Assembly: GCF_009763245.1 (NCBI RefSeq)
Contig: NZ_WKJZ01000001.1
Span: 1,318,455 to 1,382,454 of the forward strand
Origin: Pseudomonas xionganensis
GTDB taxonomy: Bacteria; Pseudomonadota; Gammaproteobacteria; Pseudomonadales; Pseudomonadaceae
Reading direction: 5' to 3'
Length of the DNA: 64,000 nt
Shown: positions 16,995 to 26,604 of the stretch, piece after piece
Layout: each line of letters opens with the position of its first letter
How positions within the stretch are numbered: position 1 is the first letter of the stretch
The notes under the pieces: model-generated
Seen by the model: the letters and a program-made list of their open reading frames with translations, nothing else
Database searches by the model: none
Told to the model about the DNA's origin: nothing
Program-made: the position numbers and the translations under genes

Positions 16995-17438
16995 TCAGGG
17001 CAGGGCCTTTTCGGCGAAGGGCTGGGTGCTAAGCCCTAGCTGGGCGCGGAAACTTTCCATATCGAACATGGTGCAGATTTCCTGGATCTCGTTGGCTGGA
17101 TTGAAGGTCCAGAAGGCCATGGCCGAGATGCTCAGGATCTTGTCACTGGGCGGATAGCCCAGTGCCGGTTTCTGGATGGTGCCGATCAGGGTGCTCCAGC
17201 TCACCACCTTATAGTCTTCGGCGATGCATTCCTCGATCACCACCTGCAGGTCCGGCATGGCGTGACGGATGTCCTGCACCATCTGCACGAAGGCCGGACT
17301 GGTGAGGGGGCGGCCAATAAAGGAGCTCTTGTACAGGAAGTCCTTGCTGTGCAGCTGTTCCACCAGGGCCATGCGACCTTTATTCCAGGACAGGTCTATA
17401 TGGTGGCGAACCAGCTTCTTACGATCATCCAGTGACAT
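16995..17438 (-). CDS. SnoaL-like / ester cyclase family protein
   Basis: This 147-residue single-domain protein has a SnoaL-like (NTF2-fold) pattern: an N-terminal helix MSLDDRKKLVRHHIDLSWNKG, then LVEQLHSKDFLYKSS and MPDLQVVIEECIAEDYKVVSWSTLIGT. Such proteins are small hydrolase- or isomerase-like enzymes with varied substrates. ATG 17438 follows GGGAGATAGAG, a good site, whereas the longer upstream frame has none. Confidence 0.75.
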   Translation of the reverse strand: MSLDDRKKLVRHHIDLSWNKGRMALVEQLHSKDFLYKSSFIGRPLTSPAFVQMVQDIRHAMPDLQVVIEECIAEDYKVVSWSTLIGTIQKPALGYPPSDKILSISAMAFWTFNPANEIQEICTMFDMESFRAQLGLSTQPFAEKALP

Positions 17439-17554
17439 CTCTATCTCCCTGACAACATGATGGGTTGAGCAAGATCTGGCGCACTGTAGCAGTAACCTCG
17501 GCCTGTCTTGCATTGGCCGAAGCGCCAGATCGATGGCGTCATCCGGATGTCGCC

Positions 17555-18133
17555 TCAGCCCGCCAGGTGCCAGGCCTGCCAGGCGGCATAGAGCGCCAGG
17601 GCCAGAAAGGCGCAGGCGGCCAGGCGGCGGATCAGGGTCAGCGGCAGGCGTTCGGCGGCGAAGTTGCCGGCCAGCACCACCGGGACGTTGGCAATCAGCA
17701 TGCCCAGGGTGGTGCCGAGAACCACCAGGACGAAGTGCGGGTACTGGGCCGCCAGCATCACCGTGGCGACCTGGGTCTTGTCGCCCATTTCGGCAATAAA
17801 AAAGGCAATCAGGGTGGTGAGGAAGGGACCGTATTTCTTCAGGCCTGAGGCTTCGTCATCGTCCAGCTGGTCCGGGATCAGGGTCCAGGCGGCCACGGCA
17901 ACAAAGCTGGCAGCGAGTATCCAGCCCAGGGTCGACGGCGAGAAAAAGCTGGCGACCCAGTTGCCCACGGCGCCGGCGGCAAAGTGATTGGCCAGGGTGG
18001 CCACGACGATGCCCCAGATGATCGGCCAGGGCCGGCGAAAGCGCGCGGCCAGCAGCAGGGCGAGCAATTGGGTCTTGTCGCCGATTTCGGCCAGGGCCAC
18101 GATCAGGGTGGGGATAAACAGGGATTCGAGCAT
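17555..18133 (-). CDS. GDT1/TMEM165 (UPF0016) family manganese exporter
   Basis: This 192-residue inner-membrane protein has about six helices and two copies of the family motif E-x-G-D-K-[ST]: AEIGDKTQ (residues 16-23) and AEMGDKTQ (near 116-123). Bacterial members such as MneA export Mn2+. The assignment is strengthened by a yybP-ykoY manganese riboswitch directly upstream. ATG 18133 follows AGGAAAGCCC. The glycine-rich polar helices and internal symmetry are as expected for the family. Confidence 0.93.
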   Translation of the reverse strand: MLESLFIPTLIVALAEIGDKTQLLALLLAARFRRPWPIIWGIVVATLANHFAAGAVGNWVASFFSPSTLGWILAASFVAVAAWTLIPDQLDDDEASGLKKYGPFLTTLIAFFIAEMGDKTQVATVMLAAQYPHFVLVVLGTTLGMLIANVPVVLAGNFAAERLPLTLIRRLAACAFLALALYAAWQAWHLAG

Positions 18134-18145
18134 GGGCTTTCCTAA

Positions 18146-18191
18146 CGGGGCGGGTCGACACGGCTATGACACGTACAACCTTCCCGCCCCG
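18146..18191 (-). promoter_or_regulatory. Expression platform of the manganese riboswitch
   Basis: In the leader RNA a 9-bp GC stem (18183-18191 with 18146-18154) can form just before the ribosome site of the exporter gene. The loop contains 18164-18173, which is exactly complementary over 10 nt to 18203-18212, the 3' strand of the aptamer. The two structures are mutually exclusive, as needed for a switch. Confidence 0.7.
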
Positions 18192-18203
18192 GGTCAGGTG
18201 TGC

Positions 18204-18332
18204 GTGTCATAGGTCTTGTCAAACCCTGGGCTCCTGGCGGAACCACGGGTCGCACGCGCCATGCTCTGTGGAGCAAGTATGTTGACGGGTGCCGGGCAAG
18301 CTTGAGCTTGCGGGAGACTACTCCCCTAGGAC
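18204..18332 (-). ncRNA. yybP-ykoY manganese riboswitch aptamer
   Basis: The leader of the GDT1-type gene carries the class's two conserved loops: GGGGAGUAG near the 5' end (18328-18320) and ACAAGACC near the 3' end (18218-18211). A GUCAACAUAC segment lies between them. UAGG and CCUA can close P1. Mn2+ binding normally turns on export genes. Confidence 0.9.
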
Positions 18333-18368
18333 GGGCGCATTCTGCCCAGCTTCGGGGTATTGATCAAG

Positions 18369-19367
18369 TCAGTTTCTCTGCGCCCGGTAGATTCTGAAAC
18401 CATTGGCCTCGGCCAAAGTCTGGCATGGGCCCAGGTGCTGCTCGATCAGGGGCGGGTATTTGAGAAAGCTGTTGGCCACCAGGCGCAACTCGCCGGTTTT
18501 CTGCAGGTGCGCGGCCGCCTGCCGAAGCAGATTTTCGGTGGCCTGGTAATGGGTATGCACGCCCTGGTGGAAGGGCGGGTTGCTGAGGATGGAGCTAAGC
18601 CCGCGGGGGGCGGCGTCGATGCCGTCGCCGGCAATCACCTCGGCCTCCAGGCCATTGGCGGCCAGGGTCAGACGGCTGCTGGCAATAGCGAAGGCGTCCA
18701 CGTCAAGCAGGCTGACCTGGCTGTCTGGATAGCGGCGTTTGAGCGTGGCCCCCAGCACTCCGGCGCCGCAGCCAAAGTCCAGCAGATGACCTGCCGGCAG
18801 TCTATTTAGATGTTCCAGCAGCAGGGCGCTGCCCACATCCAGGCGACCGTGGCTGAACACGCCCGGCAGGCTGACGACCTTGAGCGGGCCATCGGCCAGG
18901 GGCAGCTCATAGTGGCGGGCCAGGCTTTCCAGCTCGGGGCTGGCGGGCGTCTGTTCAATGCGTACCTGCCACAGTTGGCAGTGGCGGGCGCTGTCCAGTT
19001 TGCGTGGTTTGCCGAAGGCGCTCAGCTGTTTGGCGGCGCGTTCGATACCGGCGCGTTTTTCGCCCACCAGAAACAGTTCGCCCCCGGGCAGGCGTGCGGC
19101 CAGGCTATTGAGCAGGTAGTCGGTCAGCTCCCTGGATTTGGGTAGAAACAGCACGGCGCCCTGGAAGTCGGTTGCAGGCGGGCTGACAGCAAACTGGCAG
19201 CGTCCGGCAAATCGTGTCGCCAGCTGCGCCTGCTCCCCGGCATGCCAGCTCCAGCCCTGGGCCTCGGGCAACTGGCCGAGCAGGTCGTCGGCGGGTAGAC
19301 CGGCCAACAGCAGAGGGCCCTGGAACAGTTCGGCCTGGCGCAGCAGTACTTCGCTTCGTGGGTCCAT
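18369..19367 (-). CDS. rsmC: 16S rRNA (guanine1207-N2)-methyltransferase
   Basis: This 332-residue enzyme methylates G1207 of 16S rRNA using SAM. The N-terminal half is a degenerate methyltransferase-like domain. The C-terminal catalytic half carries [17 protein letters not shown], the SAM site [12 protein letters not shown] and the catalytic SNPPFHQG motif. ATG 19367 has AGAGG 5 nt upstream and is preferred over a GTG at 19373. The order hprA, rsmC (both leftward) matches PA4626-PA4627. Confidence 0.94.
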   Translation of the reverse strand: MDPRSEVLLRQAELFQGPLLLAGLPADDLLGQLPEAQGWSWHAGEQAQLATRFAGRCQFAVSPPATDFQGAVLFLPKSRELTDYLLNSLAARLPGGELFLVGEKRAGIERAAKQLSAFGKPRKLDSARHCQLWQVRIEQTPASPELESLARHYELPLADGPLKVVSLPGVFSHGRLDVGSALLLEHLNRLPAGHLLDFGCGAGVLGATLKRRYPDSQVSLLDVDAFAIASSRLTLAANGLEAEVIAGDGIDAAPRGLSSILSNPPFHQGVHTHYQATENLLRQAAAHLQKTGELRLVANSFLKYPPLIEQHLGPCQTLAEANGFRIYRAQRN

Positions 19368-19399
19368 GGGCACCTCTGGCTGGAAAAAAGGCGCGTAGT

Positions 19400-20371
19400 T
19401 TACCCGTTGACCAGGCGAATGGGCGCGCCAGTGCTGTAGGCGCGGGTATTTTCGGCCAGCTGGCCGACGATACGCTGACGTGCCTCACGGCTGCCCCAGG
19501 CGCTGTGCGGGGTGATGATCAGGCGCGGGATATCCTCGTCCAGCAGCGGGTTGCCATCCTTTGGTGGTTCCTGGGTCAAAACATCACAGGCTGCGCCGCC
19601 CAGGTGACCGGCGCGCAGGGCGTCAGCCAGGGCCTGCTCGTCCACCAGACCACCTCGTGCGGTATTGATCAAGAAGGCCTGGGGTTTCATCAGGCTCAAC
19701 TCTTTAGCGCCGATCAGGCCCAGGGTGTGTTCGTTAAGTGGGCAGTGCAGGCTGAGGGCGTCCACCTGCGGCAGCAGTTTATCCAGGGGCAGGCGATCGT
19801 CCCGGGGTGGGCGTCCCGGTAACTGGCCGAGCAGCACGCGCATGCCAAAGGCCTCGGCCAGGCGCGCCACCGCGCTGCCCAGCTCACCATGGCCGAGCAG
19901 GCCCAGGGTCTTGCCGTGCAATTCGACTATGGGGTGATCCAGCAGGCAGAACTGGCTGGCCTGCTTCCAGCGTCCGGCACGGATATCGCGCTGGTAATCG
20001 GGCAGGCGAGTAGCCAGGGCGAGCAGTAACATCAGGCTGTGCTGGGCTACCGAGGGCGTGCCGTAGCCCTGGCAGTTGCAAACGGCCACGCCATGCTGGC
20101 GAGCGGCGTCAAGATCAATGGGATTGGTGCCGGTGGCGGCCACCAGCACCAGTTTCAGCTCGGGGCAGGCGGCAAAGACTTCGGCGCTCAGCGGCACCTT
20201 GTTGCTGATGGCGACGTGTACACCCTGCAGGCGTTCGATCACCGCATCGGGACTGGTCTGGCTGTGCAGCGTCAGCTCGGCGAAGCAGTCATATAGGGGC
20301 GTCAGGTCAAGGTCGCCCAGATCGAGAGAGGCATGGTCAAGGAAGACGGCGCGCAGACTGTTGTTTATCAA
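19400..20371 (-). CDS. hprA: D-2-hydroxyacid dehydrogenase (glycerate dehydrogenase type)
   Basis: This 323-residue NAD(P)-dependent enzyme probably reduces hydroxypyruvate to glycerate. The Rossmann motif [11 protein letters not shown] and the catalytic Arg (NTARGG), Glu (TQEPP) and His (PHSAWGS) are all visible. It has a TTG start at 20371 (codons for INNS follow), preceded by AGGA; no ATG lies near. It sits 32 nt upstream of rsmC in the same direction, probably one operon. Confidence 0.9.
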   Translation of the reverse strand: MINNSLRAVFLDHASLDLGDLDLTPLYDCFAELTLHSQTSPDAVIERLQGVHVAISNKVPLSAEVFAACPELKLVLVAATGTNPIDLDAARQHGVAVCNCQGYGTPSVAQHSLMLLLALATRLPDYQRDIRAGRWKQASQFCLLDHPIVELHGKTLGLLGHGELGSAVARLAEAFGMRVLLGQLPGRPPRDDRLPLDKLLPQVDALSLHCPLNEHTLGLIGAKELSLMKPQAFLINTARGGLVDEQALADALRAGHLGGAACDVLTQEPPKDGNPLLDEDIPRLIITPHSAWGSREARQRIVGQLAENTRAYSTGAPIRLVNG

Positions 20372-20448
20372 CTGTATCTATCCTGGGGGGTTGGGCAGGT
20401 TTTACAGTGGCGAGCCTAGCAGAATCCTCATGTGCCCCGGAGCGCTCT

Positions 20449-21078
20449 ATGTACTGGACAGAATTTTTCACCGTGGCGTTGATCCATCTGCTGGCGGTGG
20501 CCAGTCCGGGGCCGGACTTCGCGATTGTGCTGCGTGAAAGCGTGGGGTTTGGGCGGCGGGCCGGGATCTTCTGCGCCCTGGGGGTGGGGGCCGGAATCTT
20601 TATCCACGTCGCCTATTCACTGCTGGGCATCGGTTTGATCGTGTCGCAGTCGATTGTGCTGTTCAATGCGCTGAAATGGCTGGCGGCGGCTTATCTGCTG
20701 TATATCGGCATCAAGGCGTTGCGGGCCCGGCCAGCAGCCGCCGGTAGCGGCGAGATCAGTCTGGATGCCGATGCGCGCACGCCCGCCAAGGCCTTTTCCG
20801 TGGGCTTTATCACCAATGGCCTGAACCCCAAGGCCACGCTGTTTTTCCTTTCCTTGTTCACCGTGGTGATCAACCCGCAAACGCCGCTGGCGATTCAGGC
20901 CGGCTATGGTCTTTATCTGGCCGTGGCCACGGCCCTGTGGTTTTGCCTGGTGGCGGTGCTGTTCAGCCAGGACCGGGTGCGCGCAGGCTTTGCCCGCCTG
21001 GGACACTGGTTTGACCGGGTGATGGGGGCTGTGCTGGTGGGGTTGGGCGTCAAGCTGGCGTTTAGCGAGTTGCGCTGA
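20449..21078 (+). CDS. LysE/RhtB family amino-acid exporter
   Basis: This 209-residue inner-membrane protein has about six helices and the family N-terminus LIHLLAVASPGPDFAIVLRESVGFGRRAG. A central block, GFITNGLNPKATLFFLSLF, is typical of RhtB-like exporters. It probably exports an amino acid or a derivative. ATG 20449 follows GGAGCGCTCT. It is divergent from hprA. Confidence 0.9.
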   Translation: MYWTEFFTVALIHLLAVASPGPDFAIVLRESVGFGRRAGIFCALGVGAGIFIHVAYSLLGIGLIVSQSIVLFNALKWLAAAYLLYIGIKALRARPAAAGSGEISLDADARTPAKAFSVGFITNGLNPKATLFFLSLFTVVINPQTPLAIQAGYGLYLAVATALWFCLVAVLFSQDRVRAGFARLGHWFDRVMGAVLVGLGVKLAFSELR

Positions 21079-21124
21079 AAGAGCGGCGCAGCCTCAGGCA
21101 AAGGCAGGGGGTATCTGAGCGCGT

Positions 21125-21186
21125 GTAGGATGCGCCATGCGCACCACCGCATCCCCGGGGTTTTCGGTGCGCATGGCGCACCCTAC
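21125..21186. repeat. Palindromic GTAGG-TGCGCCATGCGCACC element
   Basis: Two arms (21125-21145 and 21166-21186) are near-perfect inverted repeats around a 20-nt centre, each itself partly palindromic. This is a REP-like structure between convergent genes. A single arm recurs at 16922, and a related arrangement with a different sequence is at 55279-55352. Confidence 0.7.
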
Positions 21187-21193
21187 AGATAAG

Positions 21194-21224
21194 AAAACGG
21201 CAGGGCGCAATACCCTGCCGTTTT
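21194..21224. terminator. Bidirectional rho-independent terminator
   Basis: AAAACGGCAGGG (21194-21205) pairs with CCCTGCCGTTTT (21213-21224) around a 7-nt loop, between the LysE exporter and thiolase genes. Confidence 0.9.
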
Positions 21225-21227
21225 GCC

Positions 21228-22403
21228 TTACAGCAGTTCCACTGCCACGGCTGTGGCTTCACCACCGCCGATGCACAGCGAGGCGACGCCGCGCTTGCCG
21301 CCGGTGTTCTTCAAGGCATTGATCAGGGTCAGGATGATTCGCGAGCCGGTGGAACCGACCGGGTGGCCCTGGGCGCATGCGCCGCCATAGACGTTGACCT
21401 TGGCATGATCCAGACCGTGTTCACGCATGGCCAGCATGGTCACCATGGCGAAGGCTTCGTTGATCTCGAACAGGTCGACGTCGTCCTTGCTCCAGCCGGT
21501 CTTCTTGAACAGATTGCTCATGGCGCCGATGGGGGCGATGGTGAACTCGCTCGGGTCCTGGCTCTGGGTGGCGTGGCCGACAATTTTCGCCAGCGGCTTG
21601 AGACCGCGCTTGGTGGCTTCTTCAGCCGTCATCAGCAGCAGGGCGCTGGCACCATCGGAGATGGAGCTGGCGTTGGCCGCGGTGATCGAGCCGTCCTTGC
21701 GGAAGGCGGGCTTGAGGCCAGGGATCTTCTCCAGGTTGGCGGTCAGTGGCTGCTCATCGTCCTTGACCAGCACGTCACCCTTGCGGCCACTGACGGTGAT
21801 CGGCACGATCTCGGCATCCAGGGCGCCGCTGGCGATGGCAGCCTGAGCACGCTTGAGCGATTCGATGGCGTAGGCATCCATTTCTTCGCGGGTGATGCCG
21901 TACTGGTCGGCGGTTTCCTGGGCGAAGGAGCCCATCAGACGGCCGGTGCGGGCATCCTCCAGGCCGTCGAAGAACATATGGTCCTTGATCTCACCGTGGC
22001 CCATGCGCAGGCCGGCGCGAGCCTTGGTCATGATGTAGGGAGCGTTGGACATGCTCTCCATGCCGCCGGCGATCATCACGCTGTTAGTACCGGCCTTGAG
22101 CAGATCATGGGCCAGCATCACCGCCTTCATACCCGAGCCGCACAGCTTGTTGATGGTGGTGCAGCCGGTGGCGGTAGGCAGGCCCGCGTTCAGCGAGGCC
22201 TGGCGTGCCGGGCCCTGCTTGAGGCCGGCGGGCAGTACGCAGCCCATGATCACTTCTTCGACATCGGCGGCGGCAATGCCGGCACGCTCGACCGCGGCGC
22301 GAATGGCGGCTGCGCCCAAATCAACCGCAGGCACGCTCGACAGGCTGCCCTGAAAGCCGCCCATGGGGGTGCGGGCGCCGCTGACGATCACAATCTCGGA
22401 CAT
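21228..22403 (-). CDS. Acetyl-CoA acetyltransferase (thiolase)
   Basis: This 391-residue thiolase makes or cleaves acetoacetyl-CoA-type thioesters. The acyl-accepting Cys is in NKLCGSGMKA near residue 88, the GGACAQGHPVGSTGSR block holds the catalytic His, and the C-terminal CIGGGEATAV replaces the more usual CGGGG form. ATG 22403 (MSEIVIVSGARTPMG) follows AGAGGA. It is divergent from an acyl-CoA synthetase across 170 nt, suggesting joint use in acyl-CoA breakdown. Confidence 0.95.
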   Translation of the reverse strand: MSEIVIVSGARTPMGGFQGSLSSVPAVDLGAAAIRAAVERAGIAAADVEEVIMGCVLPAGLKQGPARQASLNAGLPTATGCTTINKLCGSGMKAVMLAHDLLKAGTNSVMIAGGMESMSNAPYIMTKARAGLRMGHGEIKDHMFFDGLEDARTGRLMGSFAQETADQYGITREEMDAYAIESLKRAQAAIASGALDAEIVPITVSGRKGDVLVKDDEQPLTANLEKIPGLKPAFRKDGSITAANASSISDGASALLLMTAEEATKRGLKPLAKIVGHATQSQDPSEFTIAPIGAMSNLFKKTGWSKDDVDLFEINEAFAMVTMLAMREHGLDHAKVNVYGGACAQGHPVGSTGSRIILTLINALKNTGGKRGVASLCIGGGEATAVAVELL

Positions 22404-22573
22404 CAAAAAATCCTCTTGTAGAGCGGAATAAATAGTCGCTGTCGCCCCCGATTCTACTGCGTGACCGGAAATGGCCAAAGAGTCATCCGGCAAATCATTC
22501 TTTGGGCTGATTTGGCAGGCCGTACGGCGCTCTAGATTGGCTGCACTGAAAAACCGACAAGAAAGGTATCGCC

Positions 22574-24256
22574 ATGCTGCAGACCCGCGTGATCGCGCCC
22601 GCCGACAACGCCCATTCATCGCCCCTGTTGATCAAGCGCCTGCTGCTGTCCGGCAGCCGCTACGAGAAAACCCGTGAGATCGTCTACCGCGATCAATTGC
22701 GTTACAGCTATGCCACCCTCAATGAGCGTATCGCGCGGCTGGCGAATGCCCTGACCGCAGCCGGGGTCAAGGCCGGCGATACCGTGGCGGTGATGGACTG
22801 GGACAGCCACCGTTACCTGGAGTGCATGTTCGCCATCCCCATGCTCGGCGCGGTGCTGCACACCATCAATATCCGCCTTTCCGCTGATCAGATCCTCTAC
22901 ACCATGAACCATGCCGAAGATAAGTTCGTGCTGGTCAACAGCGAGTTCGTGTCGCTGTACAAAGGCATCGAAAGTCAGCTGACCACGGTGGAAAAGACCA
23001 TTCTGCTCACCGATGCAGCCGACAAGAGCGCCGATCTGCCCAACCTGGTCGGCGAGTACGAGAGCCTGCTGGCCGCCGCCAGCCCCAGCTATGACTTCGC
23101 TGATTTTGACGAGAACTCGGTAGCCACCACCTTCTACACCACCGGTACTACCGGCAACCCCAAGGGGGTGTACTTCACCCATCGCCAGCTGGTCCTGCAC
23201 ACGCTGTCGATGGCTGCCACGGTCAGCGCCCTGGACAGCATCCGCTTGCTGGGTAATGCCGATGTCTATATGCCCATCACGCCGATGTTCCATGTGCATG
23301 CCTGGGGCGTGCCCTATGTGGCCACCATGCTCGGGGTCAAGCAGGTGTATCCGGGGCGCTACGAGCCGGAGTTGCTGATGAAGCTGATCCAGCAGGAAAA
23401 GGTCACCTTCTCCCACTGCGTACCGACCATCTTGCAGATGCTGATGAACACCCCCAGCGCCAAGGGGCACGATTTCGGCGGGTTGCGCATGATTATCGGC
23501 GGCAGTGCCCTCAATCGCGCCCTGTATGAAGCCGCCAAGGCCACAGGAATCCAGCTGACCGCCGCCTATGGCATGTCGGAAACATGCCCGCTGATCTCCT
23601 GCGCTTATATCAACGAAGAGTTGCTGGCGGGGACGGAGGATGAGCGCACGACCTACCGGATCAAGGCTGGTGTGCCGGTGCCGCTGGTTGAGGCCGCCAT
23701 CATGGGCGCCGATGGTCAGCTGTTGCCCAGCAATGGCGAGGCCCAGGGCGAGCTGGTGCTGCGCGCGCCCTGGCTGACCCAGGGGTATTTCCGTGAGCCG
23801 CAGAAAGGTGAGGAGCTGTGGGAACACGGCTGGCTGCATACCGGCGACGTGGCGGCCATCGATAGCATGGGCTTTATCGAGATACGCGATCGCATCAAGG
23901 ATGTGATCAAGACCGGCGGCGAGTGGATCTCCTCCCTGGAGCTGGAAGACCTGATCAGTCGTCACGCCGCCGTGCGCGAAGTGGCCGTGGTAGGGGTGGC
24001 CGATCCGCAGTGGGGCGAGCGACCCTTTGCCTTGCTGGTGCTGCGTGAGGGGCAGAGTCTGGATGCCAAGGGGCTCAAGGAGCACCTGATCCCCTTCGTG
24101 GAGATGGGCCATATCAATAAGTGGGCGATACCGACTCAGATTGCCCTTGTTACCGAAATTCCCAAGACCAGTGTCGGCAAGCTGGACAAGAAACGTATCC
24201 GCGTGGATATCGCCCAATGGCAGGCGGCCGGCAGCGCGTTTCTGTCCACGCTCTAG
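22574..24256 (+). CDS. Medium/long-chain fatty acyl-CoA synthetase (PP_0763-like)
   Basis: This 560-residue AMP-forming ligase activates carboxylic acids to CoA thioesters. The AMP motif [12 protein letters not shown], the adenylation block [10 protein letters not shown], the hinge region [19 protein letters not shown] and the C-terminal lysine segment [13 protein letters not shown] are all intact. The N-terminus [14 protein letters not shown] and the genes that follow (DUF1302, DUF1329, LuxR) match P. putida PP_0763-PP_0767 as recalled, where the enzyme is linked to medium-chain fatty acids. ATG 22574 follows AAGAAAGG. Confidence 0.92.
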   Translation: MLQTRVIAPADNAHSSPLLIKRLLLSGSRYEKTREIVYRDQLRYSYATLNERIARLANALTAAGVKAGDTVAVMDWDSHRYLECMFAIPMLGAVLHTINIRLSADQILYTMNHAEDKFVLVNSEFVSLYKGIESQLTTVEKTILLTDAADKSADLPNLVGEYESLLAAASPSYDFADFDENSVATTFYTTGTTGNPKGVYFTHRQLVLHTLSMAATVSALDSIRLLGNADVYMPITPMFHVHAWGVPYVATMLGVKQVYPGRYEPELLMKLIQQEKVTFSHCVPTILQMLMNTPSAKGHDFGGLRMIIGGSALNRALYEAAKATGIQLTAAYGMSETCPLISCAYINEELLAGTEDERTTYRIKAGVPVPLVEAAIMGADGQLLPSNGEAQGELVLRAPWLTQGYFREPQKGEELWEHGWLHTGDVAAIDSMGFIEIRDRIKDVIKTGGEWISSLELEDLISRHAAVREVAVVGVADPQWGERPFALLVLREGQSLDAKGLKEHLIPFVEMGHINKWAIPTQIALVTEIPKTSVGKLDKKRIRVDIAQWQAAGSAFLSTL

Positions 24257-24626
24257 GTGCAGGGCTCGGGCGCAGCTAAGTCTGCGTCTGAGTCACGGCT
24301 ATCGGTCTGCGGGCCTTGCCGCTGCTGGATTCTCTGCGGTTTAAGGGATGCCCAGAGGCTGGTTGCGGCCGACAGGCTTGAGCCACATTTTGTTGGCCAT
24401 TTGGCAACTGTACAAATCGTTACGCGTGACTATTGGGTCAAACAAGCGTTTGGCTTGGTAATTGCTGCTAACCCCATATTCTGGACCTTGCCGCCGGTGC
24501 CTCGCACCCAAACCCGCAGGCCAGAGTGCCTGGGAGCTGCAAATCACACTTTCGAGGGATCATGCAGCAGTACCCGCTGGCTATAGTCCGCACCATCCAT
24601 AACAAAAAACACATGGAGTAGCGTCG
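24257..24626. other. 370-nt intergenic region before the DUF1302 gene
   Basis: No coding frame with a ribosome site is seen. It holds the sigma-54-like site at 24451-24466 and would give the DUF1302 mRNA a leader of about 150 nt. The A/T-rich stretch at 24380-24480 contrasts with the GC-rich genes on the left. Confidence 0.55.
24451..24466 (+). promoter_or_regulatory. Candidate sigma-54 (RpoN) promoter
   Basis: TGGCTTGGTAATTGCT fits the -24/-12 pattern, with the invariant GG and GC separated by exactly 10 nt. The -24 half is TGGCTTG instead of TGGCACG. Transcription would start near 24477. Confidence 0.5.
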
Positions 24627-26579
24627 ATGACAAAAACACAGCAAATCTGGCGCCTGGCCAAACTGCCCCTGGCAGTCAGCCTCGCCACCTCTCTCGCCGC
24701 ACCTGCGTTCGGCGTTACTTTCAATATTGGTGAGATCGAAGGTCAGTTCGATTCGTCCCTGTCGGTGGGCGCAAGCTGGTCGGTGCGTGGGGCGGATCCA
24801 GATTTGATTGGCGTCAACAATGGTGGCAAGGGTCTGTCTCAGACCACCGATGACTCGCGCCAAAACTTTAAAAAGGGTGAAACCTTTTCCAAGATATTTA
24901 AGGGTATCCACGATCTGGAACTGAAGTACGGTGACACCGGTGTTTTTGTTCGCGGCAAGTACTGGTATGACTTTGAAACCAAAGATGAAAGCCGCCTGTT
25001 CAAGGACATCAGTGACAGCAATCGCAAAGAAGGGGCTCAGGCTTCCGGTGCCCAAATTCTTGATGCCTTTGTTTACCACAACTATGCCATCGGCGATCAG
25101 CCGGGCAGCGTGCGCTTGGGTAAGCAGGTGGTCAGCTGGGGTGAAAGTACTTTTATCCGTAACAGTATCAATGAAATCAACCCGGTTGATGTATCCGCCT
25201 TCCGTCGTCCGGGTGCCGAAATCAAGGAAGGCCTGATTCCGGTCAATATGTTCTATGTGGCCCAGAGTCTGACTGAGAACCTCTCCATGGAGGCGTTCTA
25301 TCAGCTGGAGTGGGACCAGACTGTTGTAGATAATTGCGGTACGTTCTTTGCTCAGCCAGATATTATTGCAGACGGTTGTGATGATAACTTGCGCTTGCTA
25401 ACCAATGATCCTAACGCAGGCGCGCTTATTAATGGTCGCTTGGCTGCTCTTAATGCTTTAACCGGTGGTTTACTGCCTAATCGACCTGACTTGGCAATTG
25501 ACCAAAACTTTGAGGGTACTCTTGTTCCTCGCGGTGGAGATCGTGATGCCCGTGATAGTGGTCAATGGGGCCTAGCCTTCCGCTATATGTTCGAGCCTAT
25601 TGATACTGAGTTCGGCCTCTACTTTATGAATTATCACAGTCGAACGCCTGCTTTTAGTGCATCGGCTCCAGGCTTCGATGTTTATCAATCTGCAGCTGCT
25701 GCAGTCGCCGGTTTGCCAGCTCAGTTCGGACCTTTAGCCGCGCTTGCGGTCGCCGGGAACTCCGAGTACTTCCTTGAGTACCCTGAAGACATTCGTCTTT
25801 ATGGTTTGAGTTTTGCGACTACGCTGCCAACCGGAACTTCGTGGGCGGGGGAGCTGAGCTATCGTCCTAATGCGCCAGTTCTTTTGAATACGACAGATAT
25901 CTTGTTTGCAGGCGTTGGGCCGCTAGCGGATGTGAACCCGGCGTTTGCTTTATTTGGTAACGCATCTCTGCTCGATGGGGCGGCTGGTTCTGATCTGAAT
26001 GGTTATCGCCGTAAGGAGATTACTCAGTTTCAAACTACGTTCACGCATTTCTTTGATCAAGTTATGGGCGCTAGTCGCTTAACTTTGGTTGGTGAGATTG
26101 GTGTCGTTCATGTCGGTGGGCTCGAGTCCACTAGCGAAGTTCGCTATGGGCGTGATCCAATATTTGGACCGGGTGCCCTCCCTGATACAAATGGTGTCAA
26201 TACCTGCCAGGCGCTTAACCAATCAACCTTGGCGGGCGCAGTGGGTAATACTAACTTCGATAACCTCACCGAGCACTGTAATAATGATGGCTTCGTAACT
26301 TCCACCGCTTGGGGTTACCGCGCCCGTGCCATCTGGGATTACCCGAACGCTTTCGCCGGTGTAAACCTGAAGCCCAGTGTTTCCTGGTCCCATGACGTTG
26401 ATGGTTACGGTCCCAATGGCCTGTTTACCGAGGGCGCCAAGGCGATCAGCCTGGGTCTGGATGCCGATTACCAGAACACCTACTCCGCCAGCCTGTCCTA
26501 CACCGATTTCTTCGGTGGCAAGTACAACACCTCGGTTGATCGCGACTTCGTCGCCCTCAGCTTTGGCATGAACTTCTAA
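24627..26579 (+). CDS. DUF1302 outer-membrane beta-barrel protein
   Basis: This 650-residue protein has a Sec signal ending near AAPAFG, then alternating beta-strand sequence with a closing C-terminal aromatic (SFGMNF), typical of outer-membrane barrels. Conserved-looking blocks include KYWYDFETKDESR and VRLGKQVVSWGESTFIRN. DUF1302 proteins occur next to DUF1329 proteins in Pseudomonas and are suspected of moving hydrophobic or esterified compounds. The stretch from about 25320 to 26290 is visibly richer in A/T-ending codons than the rest of the gene. ATG 24627 follows GGAG. Confidence 0.88.
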   Translation: MTKTQQIWRLAKLPLAVSLATSLAAPAFGVTFNIGEIEGQFDSSLSVGASWSVRGADPDLIGVNNGGKGLSQTTDDSRQNFKKGETFSKIFKGIHDLELKYGDTGVFVRGKYWYDFETKDESRLFKDISDSNRKEGAQASGAQILDAFVYHNYAIGDQPGSVRLGKQVVSWGESTFIRNSINEINPVDVSAFRRPGAEIKEGLIPVNMFYVAQSLTENLSMEAFYQLEWDQTVVDNCGTFFAQPDIIADGCDDNLRLLTNDPNAGALINGRLAALNALTGGLLPNRPDLAIDQNFEGTLVPRGGDRDARDSGQWGLAFRYMFEPIDTEFGLYFMNYHSRTPAFSASAPGFDVYQSAAAAVAGLPAQFGPLAALAVAGNSEYFLEYPEDIRLYGLSFATTLPTGTSWAGELSYRPNAPVLLNTTDILFAGVGPLADVNPAFALFGNASLLDGAAGSDLNGYRRKEITQFQTTFTHFFDQVMGASRLTLVGEIGVVHVGGLESTSEVRYGRDPIFGPGALPDTNGVNTCQALNQSTLAGAVGNTNFDNLTEHCNNDGFVTSTAWGYRARAIWDYPNAFAGVNLKPSVSWSHDVDGYGPNGLFTEGAKAISLGLDADYQNTYSASLSYTDFFGGKYNTSVDRDFVALSFGMNF

Positions 26580-26604
26580 GCGGACTGGAATTTTGAGGAA
26601 CACT

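Noticed and set aside
24468..25079. 203-codon frame antisense to the start of the DUF1302 gene
   Set aside because: Overlaps a clear signal-peptide-bearing gene and its leader; no family likeness.
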